This document shows, one piece after another, positions 1-5,791 of a DNA stretch of 7,162 nt (positions are counted from its first letter, which is position 1; every line of letters begins with the position of its first letter). Source of the DNA: an uncultured Mycoplasma sp. GTDB taxonomy: Bacteria; Bacillota_I; Bacilli_A; RF39; UBA660. The position numbers and the translations under genes were made by a program. The DNA lies in contig CAJLUG010000048.1 of assembly GCA_905209745.1 (NCBI GenBank), positions 1-7,162 on the forward strand, read 5' to 3'. A model generated the notes under the pieces. That model had not been told where the DNA came from. It ran no database searches and saw only the letters and a program-made list of their open reading frames with translations.

Positions 1-1133
1 TAAGTACCCTTTTCTCCTTTTTTACGAATACCAAGTCGTCTAGCTTGAGCATCTCCTAAATTAGAACAACTTCCAACCTCGAAATACTTCTTTTGTCTAG
101 GACTCCATGCTTCAATATCACATGATTTAACTTTTAAATCTGCAAGGTCTCCACTACAACATTCTAATTGTCTAACTGGAATATCTAAACTTCTAAAATA
201 TTGAACTGTTAATTTCCACATTTTTTCATACCAATCCATAGAATCTTCTGGCTCACAAATAACAATCATTTCTTGTTTTTCAAATTGATGAACTCGATAA
301 AGTCCTCTTTCCTCTAATCCATGAGATCCTCCCTCTTTACGGAAACATGGAGAATAACTTGTCATATGAATTGGAAGTTCTTGATCTTTAATAATTTGTC
401 CTTTAAATTTACCAATCATAGAATGTTCACTTGTTCCAATTAAATATAAATCTTCTCCTTCTATTTTATACATCATAGCTTCCATCTCAGGAAAAGACAT
501 AACACCTGTTACAACATCACTATGAATCATAAATGGAGGTACTGCATAAGTAAATCCAGCATCAATCATAAAGTCTCTAGCATATGCAAGTAATGCTTCA
601 TGAAGTCTAGCAATATCTCCAAGTAAATAATAAAATCCTTGTCCACTAGTTCTACCAGCAGCATCTTTATCCATTCCTTGAAGTCTTTCAATAATATCAG
701 CGTGATATGGAATTTCATATTCTGGAACAATAGGTTCTCCAAATTTTTCAACTTCCACATTTTCACTATCATCTTTTCCAATTGGAACTGAAAGATCCAT
801 AATTTGTGGAATAACCATCATACGATCCTTAATCTCTGCTGTTAATTTTTCTTGTTCTTCTTCTAAAGCCGTAATTTCTTCTGACATAGAGCTAATCTTT
901 TTCTTAACTTCTTCTGCTTCGTCTCTCTTACCATCTCTCATTAACTTACCAATTTCACTACTCATGTGATTCTTGTCAGCTTTTAGGCCATCAGCTTTTA
1001 CTTGTACTTCACGTACTTTCTTATCCATTTCATAAACTTCATCTACTAAAGGTAATTTTTCATCTTGAAACTTTTTCTTAATATTTTCTTTTACTAAATC
1101 TCTGTTTTCTCTAATTAACTTAATATCTATCAT
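1..1133 (-). CDS. serS: Seryl-tRNA synthetase, 3'-truncated by the window edge
   Basis: Seryl-tRNA synthetase charges tRNA-Ser with serine using ATP in the cytoplasm. The visible part is 377 codons from ATG 1133, with an AGGAGGAG ribosome binding site about 7 bases upstream. Residues about 25-105 are a charged helical stretch matching the N-terminal coiled-coil arm that grips the long variable arm of tRNA-Ser. The class II catalytic core follows: GTSEH near residue 233 (serine site), motif 2 around residues 261-290 beginning SPCFRKEGG (Arg265) and containing RVHQFEKQE, then SCSNLGDAQARRLGIR near the left edge. Motif 3 and roughly the last 50 residues lie outside the window; the family is usually 420-455 residues. 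The FEVGSCSNLGDAQARRLGIR segment and the SGQGFYYLLGDIARLH segment resemble, from memory, a clostridial/gut-Firmicutes SerRS subgroup rather than the E. coli type. It is the only gene here preceded by a T-box, and its own promoter sits at 1367-1395. Confidence 0.97.
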   Translation of the reverse strand, partial: MIDIKLIRENRDLVKENIKKKFQDEKLPLVDEVYEMDKKVREVQVKADGLKADKNHMSSEIGKLMRDGKRDEAEEVKKKISSMSEEITALEEEQEKLTAEIKDRMMVIPQIMDLSVPIGKDDSENVEVEKFGEPIVPEYEIPYHADIIERLQGMDKDAAGRTSGQGFYYLLGDIARLHEALLAYARDFMIDAGFTYAVPPFMIHSDVVTGVMSFPEMEAMMYKIEGEDLYLIGTSEHSMIGKFKGQIIKDQELPIHMTSYSPCFRKEGGSHGLEERGLYRVHQFEKQEMIVICEPEDSMDWYEKMWKLTVQYFRSLDIPVRQLECCSGDLADLKVKSCDIEAWSPRQKKYFEVGSCSNLGDAQARRLGIRKKGEKGT

Positions 1134-1159
1134 AACTTTCTCCTCCTATAAACTAATAA

Positions 1160-1360
1160 TAAAGAAAAAAAGAATAGTACAAGGAGTGCTTATGCACGGT
1201 ACCATCCTTTCTTTTACTTACTTAGATAACGGCAATAACCGGAAATATTTATTCATCTATTTCATCTATAGAGTAGATAAATAAGCCTTTAATATCGTTT
1301 TCACCAACCACGAATTCTCTACCATTAAAGCATCTTATTATTAGTTCTAATCATTGATTT
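1160..1360 (-). promoter_or_regulatory. T-box riboswitch (tRNA-Ser type) in the serS leader
   Basis: The leader RNA reads from about 1360 down to 1160. The apical part of stem I is recognisable: AGAGA bulge at 1320-1316 and the GGTTGGTGAAAAC distal loop at 1309-1297, inside a helix GCTTTAAT/ATTAAAG. Below it, a helix AATAAG/CTTATT leads into the specifier region, which holds two TCT triplets (1277-1275 and 1272-1270); both are serine codons, and the second, followed by A, best fits the usual context. A short CGG/CCG hairpin near 1242-1230 fits stem III. The antiterminator is near canonical: AAGGA (1209-1205), bulge TGGTACC (1204-1198), GTGC, loop ATAA, GCAC, then TCCTT (1185-1181). Uncharged tRNA-Ser should stabilise it and let transcription enter serS. 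The lowest part of stem I could not be folded convincingly by hand. Confidence 0.93.
1161..1215 (-). terminator. Regulated terminator of the serS T-box
   Basis: This is the alternative fold to the antiterminator. AAAAGA (1215-1210) pairs with TCTTTT (1173-1168), ATGGTAC (1205-1199) pairs with GTACTAT (1180-1174), and GTGC pairs with GCAC around loop ATAA. It is followed by a U-rich tract (1170-1161, one C interrupting). Formation of the ATGGTAC helix uses up the TGGTACC bulge that would contact the tRNA acceptor end, so the two structures are mutually exclusive. Confidence 0.88.
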
Positions 1361-1366
1361 GTTATT

Positions 1367-1395
1367 AGTATATAACTTTTTTTTTAAATTATCAA
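1367..1395 (-). promoter_or_regulatory. Sigma-A type promoter of serS
   Basis: The -35 box TTGATA lies at 1395-1390 and the -10 box TATACT at 1372-1367, with a 17-base A/T-rich spacer. The predicted transcription start is near 1360, just upstream of the first T-box stem, which fits the leader layout. It sits downstream of the terminator at 1461-1491, so serS looks transcriptionally independent of the gene at 1574-2689. Confidence 0.8.
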
Positions 1396-1460
1396 CTGTT
1401 TTTATATTTGAATTTTCACTTTCTAAAGCAAAAATAACTATTATTATTAATCAATATTAT

Positions 1461-1491
1461 CAAAAAAAATTACGCCACGGAGTAATTTTTC
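1461..1491 (-). terminator. Intrinsic terminator after the zinc-ribbon membrane protein gene
   Basis: On the minus strand AAAAATTAC (1490-1482) and GTAATTTTT (1473-1465) form a 9-bp stem around an 8-base loop, running into eight T residues (1469-1462). It lies 84 bases past the stop of the gene at 1574-2689. The flanking A and T tracts make it partly symmetrical, but on the plus strand only five T follow and no plus-strand gene ends here. The stem is built from the first unit of the 40-base tandem repeat. Confidence 0.72.
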
Positions 1492-1570
1492 GCTATTTTT
1501 CCTAATTTATTACGCCACAGAGTAATTTTTTACTATTTTTCCTAATTTATTACGCTAACCTAATTTATTC
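1471..1570. repeat. 40-base tandem repeat, two full copies plus a deleted third
   Basis: Copies 1471-1510 and 1511-1550 are identical at 37 of 40 positions (differences at unit positions 9, 21 and 22). A third copy begins TACGC at 1551 and resumes with CCTAATTTAT at 1559, lacking the middle of the unit. Each full unit contains ATTAC...GTAAT, the arms of a terminator-like hairpin; only the first is backed by a long A/T run. The array fills most of the gap between the serS promoter and the stop codon at 1574. I see no open reading frame in it. Confidence 0.9.
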
Positions 1571-1573
1571 ATC

Positions 1574-2689
1574 CTAATTCTTTTTACAAACATTTCCCCT
1601 AGTACCAGTCAAGATATCACTTGCACTATGAACATTAGAATCAGTACTTAAATACTTTTCCCCATCTGTAACAGCATAAGTATAATGAAACTCTCCATTA
1701 ACACGATCTACCTTAACATATCCAGAAAGTTTATTTCCATTAAAAGAAGAACGAACAGGAATTGGTATTGTAAATAATTCTGTTGCATCACTAAACTCTA
1801 TATAATAAGTACCATCATCTACATCAATATCAGTAGGACCATCACAAGTATATCCTCCATATCCTACCTCTTTTTCTATTGCCTTAACAATATTATTAGT
1901 ATCATACTCAAAAAAGTAATTAGCTAAATAAGTACTAACAGGAGTTTGACTAAGACCTAAGAACAAGAAAAACACAACAATACAATAAACAAAAGCTGCG
2001 ATTTGTGTATTTCTTCTTTTTTCTTTTTCCACATACTTCTGATACTTCTTTCCATCTCCCTGATAGCGAGCCCTATCACTAAAAGCAATGACAGGTAACA
2101 TAATAAATGGAAATAACAAAGTAAGTACTCCATTCTTTCCAAATACCTTACCAAGTTTGTAATTAGCATAGCAAGAAGTAATAAATCCAATAATAGGAAT
2201 AAATAATAGTAAGAAAAACCAACCATTACCAAGAACAATATCATAAAAAGCATATTGACTATAAAATGGAACTAAAGGTACAAATCCTGAATATCCACCT
2301 TTCATATAAATAGAAATAAAAGATAAGATATAAAAAGAAATAATAAAATAAACAAGAGCAATGGATAAAGTCATTAAAATAGAATAATGAAATACAAAGT
2401 ACCCCAAAACACCAAGTACAATAGTAATTACAAGAAGTAAACCTAAAGCTGCCCTGGTATCTACATAACTTTTCTTCTTATCTATTTTTTGTTCATATAC
2501 TTGACCGGCAATCTCTATTTTATCGACATTTCCTCCGCCCTGATATTCTAAATTTGCTTTTTCTAACTCTTTTTCTGTAATATATTGTTTCATTTTTTGA
2601 TTATCAGGATGATCGTAATTTAGTGCTCCACACTTCATACAATATCTTCTATTAGGATCCATTTCTGCTCCACAACGAGGACAAACCAT
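1574..2689 (-). CDS. Zinc-ribbon multi-pass membrane protein, function unknown (DUF5684-like)
   Basis: A 371-residue protein starting at ATG 2689 with AGGAGGG about 8 bases upstream. Residues 1-22 are a zinc ribbon with Cys3, Cys6, Cys17 and Cys20 (CPRC and CMKC knuckles). A charged linker follows to about residue 78. Five hydrophobic segments are visible at about 80-100, 103-128, 156-173, 186-203 and 229-246. The stretch GFVPLVPFYSQYAFYDI, then NGWFF and YKLGKVFGKNG, recalls the membrane domain of the DUF5684 family, by memory only. Residues about 250-371 form a soluble tail with Cys281 and Cys368. With the zinc ribbon inside the cell, five passes would place this tail outside, where the two cysteines could form a disulfide; that is inference. 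No catalytic motif is seen. The gene is flanked by terminators on both sides, so it is probably monocistronic, though I find no convincing promoter in the short gap at 2690-2733. Confidence 0.85.
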   Translation of the reverse strand: MVCPRCGAEMDPNRRYCMKCGALNYDHPDNQKMKQYITEKELEKANLEYQGGGNVDKIEIAGQVYEQKIDKKKSYVDTRAALGLLLVITIVLGVLGYFVFHYSILMTLSIALVYFIISFYILSFISIYMKGGYSGFVPLVPFYSQYAFYDIVLGNGWFFLLLFIPIIGFITSCYANYKLGKVFGKNGVLTLLFPFIMLPVIAFSDRARYQGDGKKYQKYVEKEKRRNTQIAAFVYCIVVFFLFLGLSQTPVSTYLANYFFEYDTNNIVKAIEKEVGYGGYTCDGPTDIDVDDGTYYIEFSDATELFTIPIPVRSSFNGNKLSGYVKVDRVNGEFHYTYAVTDGEKYLSTDSNVHSASDILTGTRGNVCKKN

Positions 2690-2733
2690 AACATTTCCCT
2701 CCTATCATTTATAAGTTTAACACGACCAAGACC

Positions 2734-2757
2734 AAAAAAAAAGACCTATTTGGCCTC
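2734..2757 (-). terminator. Intrinsic terminator overlapping the spoVS stop codon
   Basis: GAGGCC (2757-2752) pairs with GGTCTT (2746-2741), with two G-U pairs, around loop AAATA, followed by an unbroken T run to 2734. The stop codon TAG (2748-2746) lies in the loop and the start of the 3' arm. It would end an ldh-spoVS transcript before the zinc-ribbon gene. Confidence 0.7.
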
Positions 2758-3006
2758 TATAATTAATTTAATCGCAGTACGTTCTTCTCCATCTATCGAA
2801 ATATCTTGAAAGGCAGGAATACATACTAAATTCTTTCCTGATGGAGCAACAAATCCTCTAGCAATCGCAACTGCTTTTATTGCTTGATTAAGTGCTCCAG
2901 CACCAACTGCTTGTATTTCTGCAGATCCTTTTTCTCTAAATACATTAGCTAAAGCTCCTGCTACACTATTTGGATTAGACTTACTACTTACTTTTAATGT
3001 TTCCAT
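2746..3006 (-). CDS. spoVS: Stage V sporulation protein S
   Basis: An 86-residue protein that matches the SpoVS family nearly end to end: METLKVSSKSNPNSVAGALA at the N-terminus, then EIQAVGAGALNQAIKAVAIA and a C-terminal IDGEERTAIKLIIEAK. SpoVS is a small Alba-like protein, thought to bind nucleic acid; in Bacillus subtilis it is needed for progress of spore coat and cortex formation, but homologues also occur in non-sporulating bacteria. An in-frame ATG at 3132 exists, but it would overlap the ldh coding region and add 42 residues foreign to the family. ATG 3006, with GAGAGG about 8 bases upstream, is the real start. The gene lies 58 bases after the ldh stop with no strong terminator between, so co-transcription with ldh is likely. 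Its presence hints at, but does not prove, sporulation ability. Confidence 0.96.
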   Translation of the reverse strand: METLKVSSKSNPNSVAGALANVFREKGSAEIQAVGAGALNQAIKAVAIARGFVAPSGKNLVCIPAFQDISIDGEERTAIKLIIEAK

Positions 3007-3064
3007 ATTAAATTCCTCTCTTTCTATATCACTAATATATGAAAGATTAGAAAAAATATGATAC

Positions 3065-3973
3065 TTATAATACTTTTTTAATAGCCTCTTTAATAACATC
3101 AATACTATGTTGTAATTTTCCCTCTTCCTCATCAGTTAAATCAACAAAAACACGACCCTTTGCCCCATTTTTATCTAATATAGTAGGAAGCCCTACATAA
3201 ACATCATTATCCTTATCATAAGTAGAAACTGTAATAATACTATTAAGATCTCCTAAAATAGCATTAGTAATAGACACCAAACACATACCTATACCATAAT
3301 AAGTAGCTCCCTTACGTTCAATAATTTCATACCCTGCATTCTTTACTTCTTCACTAATTTGCACCATCTCATCATCTGACAAAAATTTATTAATATTTTG
3401 TAATCCTACTGTTGCATTAGTCCAAGGAACAAATTCACTATCTCCATGTTCACCCATAACATAAGCATGAATATTTTTAGGTCCAATTCCTAATTTTTCT
3501 CCAATCAAGTAACGTAATCTTGCTGTATCTAGACTAGTTCCTGTACCAATAACTTTATGAGTCGAAAATCCAGAATACTTATAAGTTAAATAAGTCATAA
3601 CATCAAGTGGATTTGTCGCAACTAAAAAGATACCATGAAATCCTACCTCAACAACCTTACCAATAATATCTTTAAATATTTTACTATTCTTATAGATCAA
3701 ATCCATTCTAGTTTCTCCTACTTTTTGTGTAGCTCCAGCTGCAATAACAACAATCTTTGCATCACGACAATCTTCATAAGTACCAATATGAATATTCATC
3801 TTATCAGGAGCAAACGCCAAACAATGATTTAAATCCATGACTTCTCCTTCCACTCTTTTCGTATCCAAATCAATTAAAGCCACTTCATTAACTTTACTGC
3901 GTTGATTAAGTAATGCATAAACATAACTCATACCAACATTTCCACATCCAATAACAACAACTTTATTATGCAT
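3065..3973 (-). CDS. ldh: L-lactate dehydrogenase (NAD-dependent)
   Basis: L-lactate dehydrogenase reduces pyruvate to L-lactate with NADH, regenerating NAD during fermentation; it is a cytoplasmic tetramer. The 302-residue protein starts at ATG 3973 behind AGGAGGT spaced 5 bases. It has the Rossmann motif GCGNVG (residues 9-14) with Asp35 ending strand 2 (NAD preference), and the mobile loop AGATQKVGETR. Gln83 in that loop marks lactate rather than malate dehydrogenase, where Arg would stand. Arg89, Asn121, Asp149, Arg152 and the catalytic His176 in MGEHGDSE complete the active site. Arg154 and His169 correspond to the residues that bind fructose 1,6-bisphosphate in bacterial enzymes, so allosteric activation is likely. 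It is slightly short for the family (usually 310-320). Upstream lies the terminator of the SGNH hydrolase gene; a TATACT at 3997-3992 could be a -10 box, but no good -35 accompanies it. The gene is followed by spoVS. Confidence 0.96.
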   Translation of the reverse strand: MHNKVVVIGCGNVGMSYVYALLNQRSKVNEVALIDLDTKRVEGEVMDLNHCLAFAPDKMNIHIGTYEDCRDAKIVVIAAGATQKVGETRMDLIYKNSKIFKDIIGKVVEVGFHGIFLVATNPLDVMTYLTYKYSGFSTHKVIGTGTSLDTARLRYLIGEKLGIGPKNIHAYVMGEHGDSEFVPWTNATVGLQNINKFLSDDEMVQISEEVKNAGYEIIERKGATYYGIGMCLVSITNAILGDLNSIITVSTYDKDNDVYVGLPTILDKNGAKGRVFVDLTDEEEGKLQHSIDVIKEAIKKVL

Positions 3974-4001
3974 AAAGCACCTCCTATAATTAGTATATCC
4001 G

Positions 4002-4026
4002 AAAAAATGATACCAAGTATCATTTT
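4002..4026 (-). terminator. Intrinsic terminator overlapping the SGNH hydrolase stop codon
   Basis: AAAATGATAC (4026-4017) and GTATCATTTT (4013-4004) form a perfect 10-bp stem with a 3-base loop, ending in T residues to 4002. The TGA stop (4022-4020) is inside the 5' arm. The A-tract on the far side would also allow plus-strand termination, but no plus-strand gene ends here. It lies directly upstream of ldh. Confidence 0.82.
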
Positions 4027-5006
4027 AAATATTTCATAATTTCACTAGTAATAACTTGATATCCTTCTTCTGATGGATGTAGTCCATCATCTGTATACTC
4101 TTCATAAAAAGTATCTTCTTCCAAAGAAGGATCTAATAATAAGGAATACATATCTATATAAGTAATATCTTCTTCTTCACAATATTTTTTTAAATCTTGA
4201 TTTACTTCTTTAATCACATCATTCGTACGATCCCCCACTTTACTTCTACCCTCTTCTACTGGATAAATAGATTCTAAGTAAAGTTTTGCATAAGGACGAT
4301 TTAGGCGAATACCTTCCAAAATTTGCTTAATATTAGAAACAATCTCATATGGCTCAACACCATGTCCTATATCATTTGTACCAATAAGTAAGAAAACTTT
4401 AGAAGGATTATATTGATATATTCTCTCATCAATATCTTCTAATATATTTTTAGTCTGATTACCATCAATACCACTATTTACTACGTTATAATCTGGATAG
4501 TACTCCTCTAAATCATAAAAATCAGTAATAGAATCCCCTACAAAAACAATATTTTCATCCATCACAACACGCTTCTTAACTTTAGTAACTACTTCTACTT
4601 TTTCTGGTAAAAAGAAATAACTAATTCCTGCACCCAAAGAAGTAAATAAAGTCATAAAAACAAGAAATAAAAATACTACTCTACCTACTTTTATTTTTTT
4701 CTTCTTTACAATTTTCTTATCTTGCTTTTTTTGTTTTTCATAAGACTGATTTAAATCTTTAATAATCCTATCTTTATTTTTATGTTTATTATCTACAAAA
4801 CTAGTATCTAACTCATCAGAAAATGTCATCTCATCAAAATTAAATACTTGTTGTTTTGTATTAGTAAATTCTCTTTCTTCTTGCTTTTTCATTCTAGATT
4901 GATAATAATAAGAATTGGTATAGTTATCTTTTTTAGAGTTACGGTTATTTGAATATTGACGATAATTCTTTTGATAACGATTACTTCTACTATTTTTATT
5001 TGCCAT
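4020..5006 (-). CDS. Membrane-anchored SGNH/GDSL-family hydrolase
   Basis: A 328-residue protein starting at ATG 5006, preceded by AGGAAG 7 bases upstream. An earlier in-frame ATG at 5072 has no ribosome binding site and its extra 22 codons overlap a strong promoter (5040-5068), so it is rejected. Residues 1-107 are a hydrophilic, Asn/Lys/Arg/Tyr-rich, presumably cytoplasmic tail ending in a lysine cluster (97-107). One membrane span lies at about 108-132. The C-terminal part is an SGNH hydrolase: block I GDSIT (157-161, nucleophile Ser159), block II Gly in GIDG (179-182), block III GTND (209-212, Asn211), block V DGLHP (Asp307, His310). The full catalytic set is present, so it should be an active esterase facing outward, possibly deacetylating a cell-wall or surface polysaccharide. 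The substrate is not readable from sequence. The TGA stop lies within the terminator stem. Its promoter is back to back with that of the plus-strand gene at 5128. Confidence 0.92.
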   Translation of the reverse strand: MANKNSRSNRYQKNYRQYSNNRNSKKDNYTNSYYYQSRMKKQEEREFTNTKQQVFNFDEMTFSDELDTSFVDNKHKNKDRIIKDLNQSYEKQKKQDKKIVKKKKIKVGRVVFLFLVFMTLFTSLGAGISYFFLPEKVEVVTKVKKRVVMDENIVFVGDSITDFYDLEEYYPDYNVVNSGIDGNQTKNILEDIDERIYQYNPSKVFLLIGTNDIGHGVEPYEIVSNIKQILEGIRLNRPYAKLYLESIYPVEEGRSKVGDRTNDVIKEVNQDLKKYCEEEDITYIDMYSLLLDPSLEEDTFYEEYTDDGLHPSEEGYQVITSEIMKYLK

Positions 5007-5039
5007 ATTACCACTTCCTAATATTCTATAATCACTATT

Positions 5040-5068
5040 ATTATACAAATATTTATTATTTTTTTCAA
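5040..5068 (-). promoter_or_regulatory. Sigma-A type promoter of the SGNH hydrolase gene
   Basis: TTGAAA (5068-5063) and TATAAT (5045-5040) are separated by exactly 17 bases. The predicted start is near 5033, about 14 bases before the AGGAAG ribosome binding site. The promoter falls inside the open frame upstream of ATG 5006, which supports the shorter start. Confidence 0.85.
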
Positions 5069-5075
5069 ACATATC

Positions 5076-5104
5076 TAGACAAAAAACACAAACTTCTATA
5101 TACT
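5076..5104 (+). promoter_or_regulatory. Sigma-A type promoter of the plus-strand gene at 5128
   Basis: TAGACA (5076-5081) and TATACT (5099-5104) are spaced by 17 bases. The predicted start near 5111 leaves a leader of only about 17 bases, just enough for the AAAGGAGGA ribosome binding site at 5114-5122. Its -35 box lies only 7 bases from the -35 box of the leftward promoter. Confidence 0.78.
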
Positions 5105-5127
5105 AAAAAAGCAAAAGGAGGAGCACT

Positions 5128-5724
5128 ATGTATTTAGTTAATAATGATAAAATAGAAAACTATCAAGTAAAAGCGAATGATATATCTACATTAAAAGAAA
5201 TAGTTGCGACAAACTACTCTATAGACAAAAGAATTAGAGAAACAGAAACAGCTCCTATGGGTATAGGGCATAACTTATTATTAGAAAGCTTACAAACTCG
5301 CTACAATAAAGTAGAAGAATATTCTTTTAGTGAAACACCTGCCAATAGCCTAGATTATAATATTGAAATCGATGCGGTAGTTGCAAAATACCCTGTTATT
5401 TATCATTTATTAAAAGAAGAACCTACTGGAAAAGATTTTAAAAACTTACTTCACTATATAAAGAAAGAACCACTTCATAATTATCCGATAAATAAGGATA
5501 GATATGACAAACAAATACCAGAAAATATCAAAACTAAAATAATAACAAACTACATTTCTTCATTAAATATAGAATTAGTAGAACAAGAAAAAATCCCTAC
5601 TAATAAAAAAGTATGGAAAAAAATAGTAAAAGAAGCAAAAGAAAATAATAACACCATCACAGAACTATATTATCAACTAAGTATCAAAACTTCGAAAAAC
5701 AAAGAAAAAGTACTAAAAAAATAA
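5128..5724 (+). CDS. Hypothetical protein, 198 residues, Lys-rich
   Basis: The only plus-strand gene in the window. I do not recognise the family. Expression signals are good: promoter at 5076-5104, AAAGGAGGA ending 5 bases before ATG 5128, and a clear terminator at 5759-5788. The protein has no signal peptide, no membrane span and no cysteine. It is rich in lysine (about 28 of 198) and Asn/Ile. The N-terminal third has a TAPMGIGHNLLLESL segment (about residues 41-55); the middle, about 80-115, looks helical (AVVAKYPVIYHLLKEEPTGK); the C-terminal 50 residues are strongly basic with a single Trp. It is probably a soluble cytoplasmic protein, and the basic tail could contact nucleic acid, which is speculation. 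It is divergent from the SGNH hydrolase gene and convergent with the carboxypeptidase gene. Low similarity to anything I recall suggests a lineage-restricted gene. Confidence 0.8.
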   Translation: MYLVNNDKIENYQVKANDISTLKEIVATNYSIDKRIRETETAPMGIGHNLLLESLQTRYNKVEEYSFSETPANSLDYNIEIDAVVAKYPVIYHLLKEEPTGKDFKNLLHYIKKEPLHNYPINKDRYDKQIPENIKTKIITNYISSLNIELVEQEKIPTNKKVWKKIVKEAKENNNTITELYYQLSIKTSKNKEKVLKK

Positions 5725-5758
5725 GAAAATTACTAGTTTGTAACTCTCTTATTATGTT

Positions 5759-5788
5759 AATAGCATTAGAATAAATGCTATTTTTTTT
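5759..5788 (+). terminator. Intrinsic terminator of the plus-strand gene
   Basis: AATAGCATT (5759-5767) pairs perfectly with AATGCTATT (5774-5782) around a 6-base loop, followed by a run of T to 5788. It begins 34 bases after the stop at 5724 and ends just before the stop of the convergent carboxypeptidase gene (5792). On the minus strand the same hairpin lacks a T run, so it is a weaker stop in that direction. Confidence 0.88.
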
Positions 5789-5791
5789 ATC

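Noticed and set aside
1396..1570. CRISPR array or attachment site suggested by the repeats
   Set aside because: The 40-base units are directly abutting with no unique spacers, and no cas, integrase or tRNA gene is present.
2708..2735. Promoter-like TTGGTC and TATAAA upstream of the zinc-ribbon gene
   Set aside because: The -35 matches poorly and the implied start would fall inside the ribosome binding site.
3050..3079. Possible ldh terminator just after its stop (AAAAAAGTAT pairing with ATATTTTTT)
   Set aside because: The stem is made only of A-T pairs with a bulge and a 10-base loop; too weak to call, though partial termination is possible.
3007..3132. Longer spoVS reading frame starting at 3132
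   Set aside because: It would overlap the ldh coding region and add 42 residues unlike the SpoVS family; ATG 3006 has its own ribosome binding site.
3635..3832. Plus-strand 65-codon open frame inside ldh
   Set aside because: Antisense shadow of a clear ldh coding region with no ribosome binding site.
5007..5072. N-terminal extension of the SGNH hydrolase to ATG 5072
   Set aside because: No ribosome binding site precedes it, and the extra codons contain a near-consensus promoter with a 17-base spacer; ATG 5006 has a good ribosome binding site.
4949..5137. Plus-strand 62-codon open frame across the hydrolase N-terminus
   Set aside because: Low-complexity Tyr/Phe-rich shadow of an A/T-rich coding region; it runs through both promoters.
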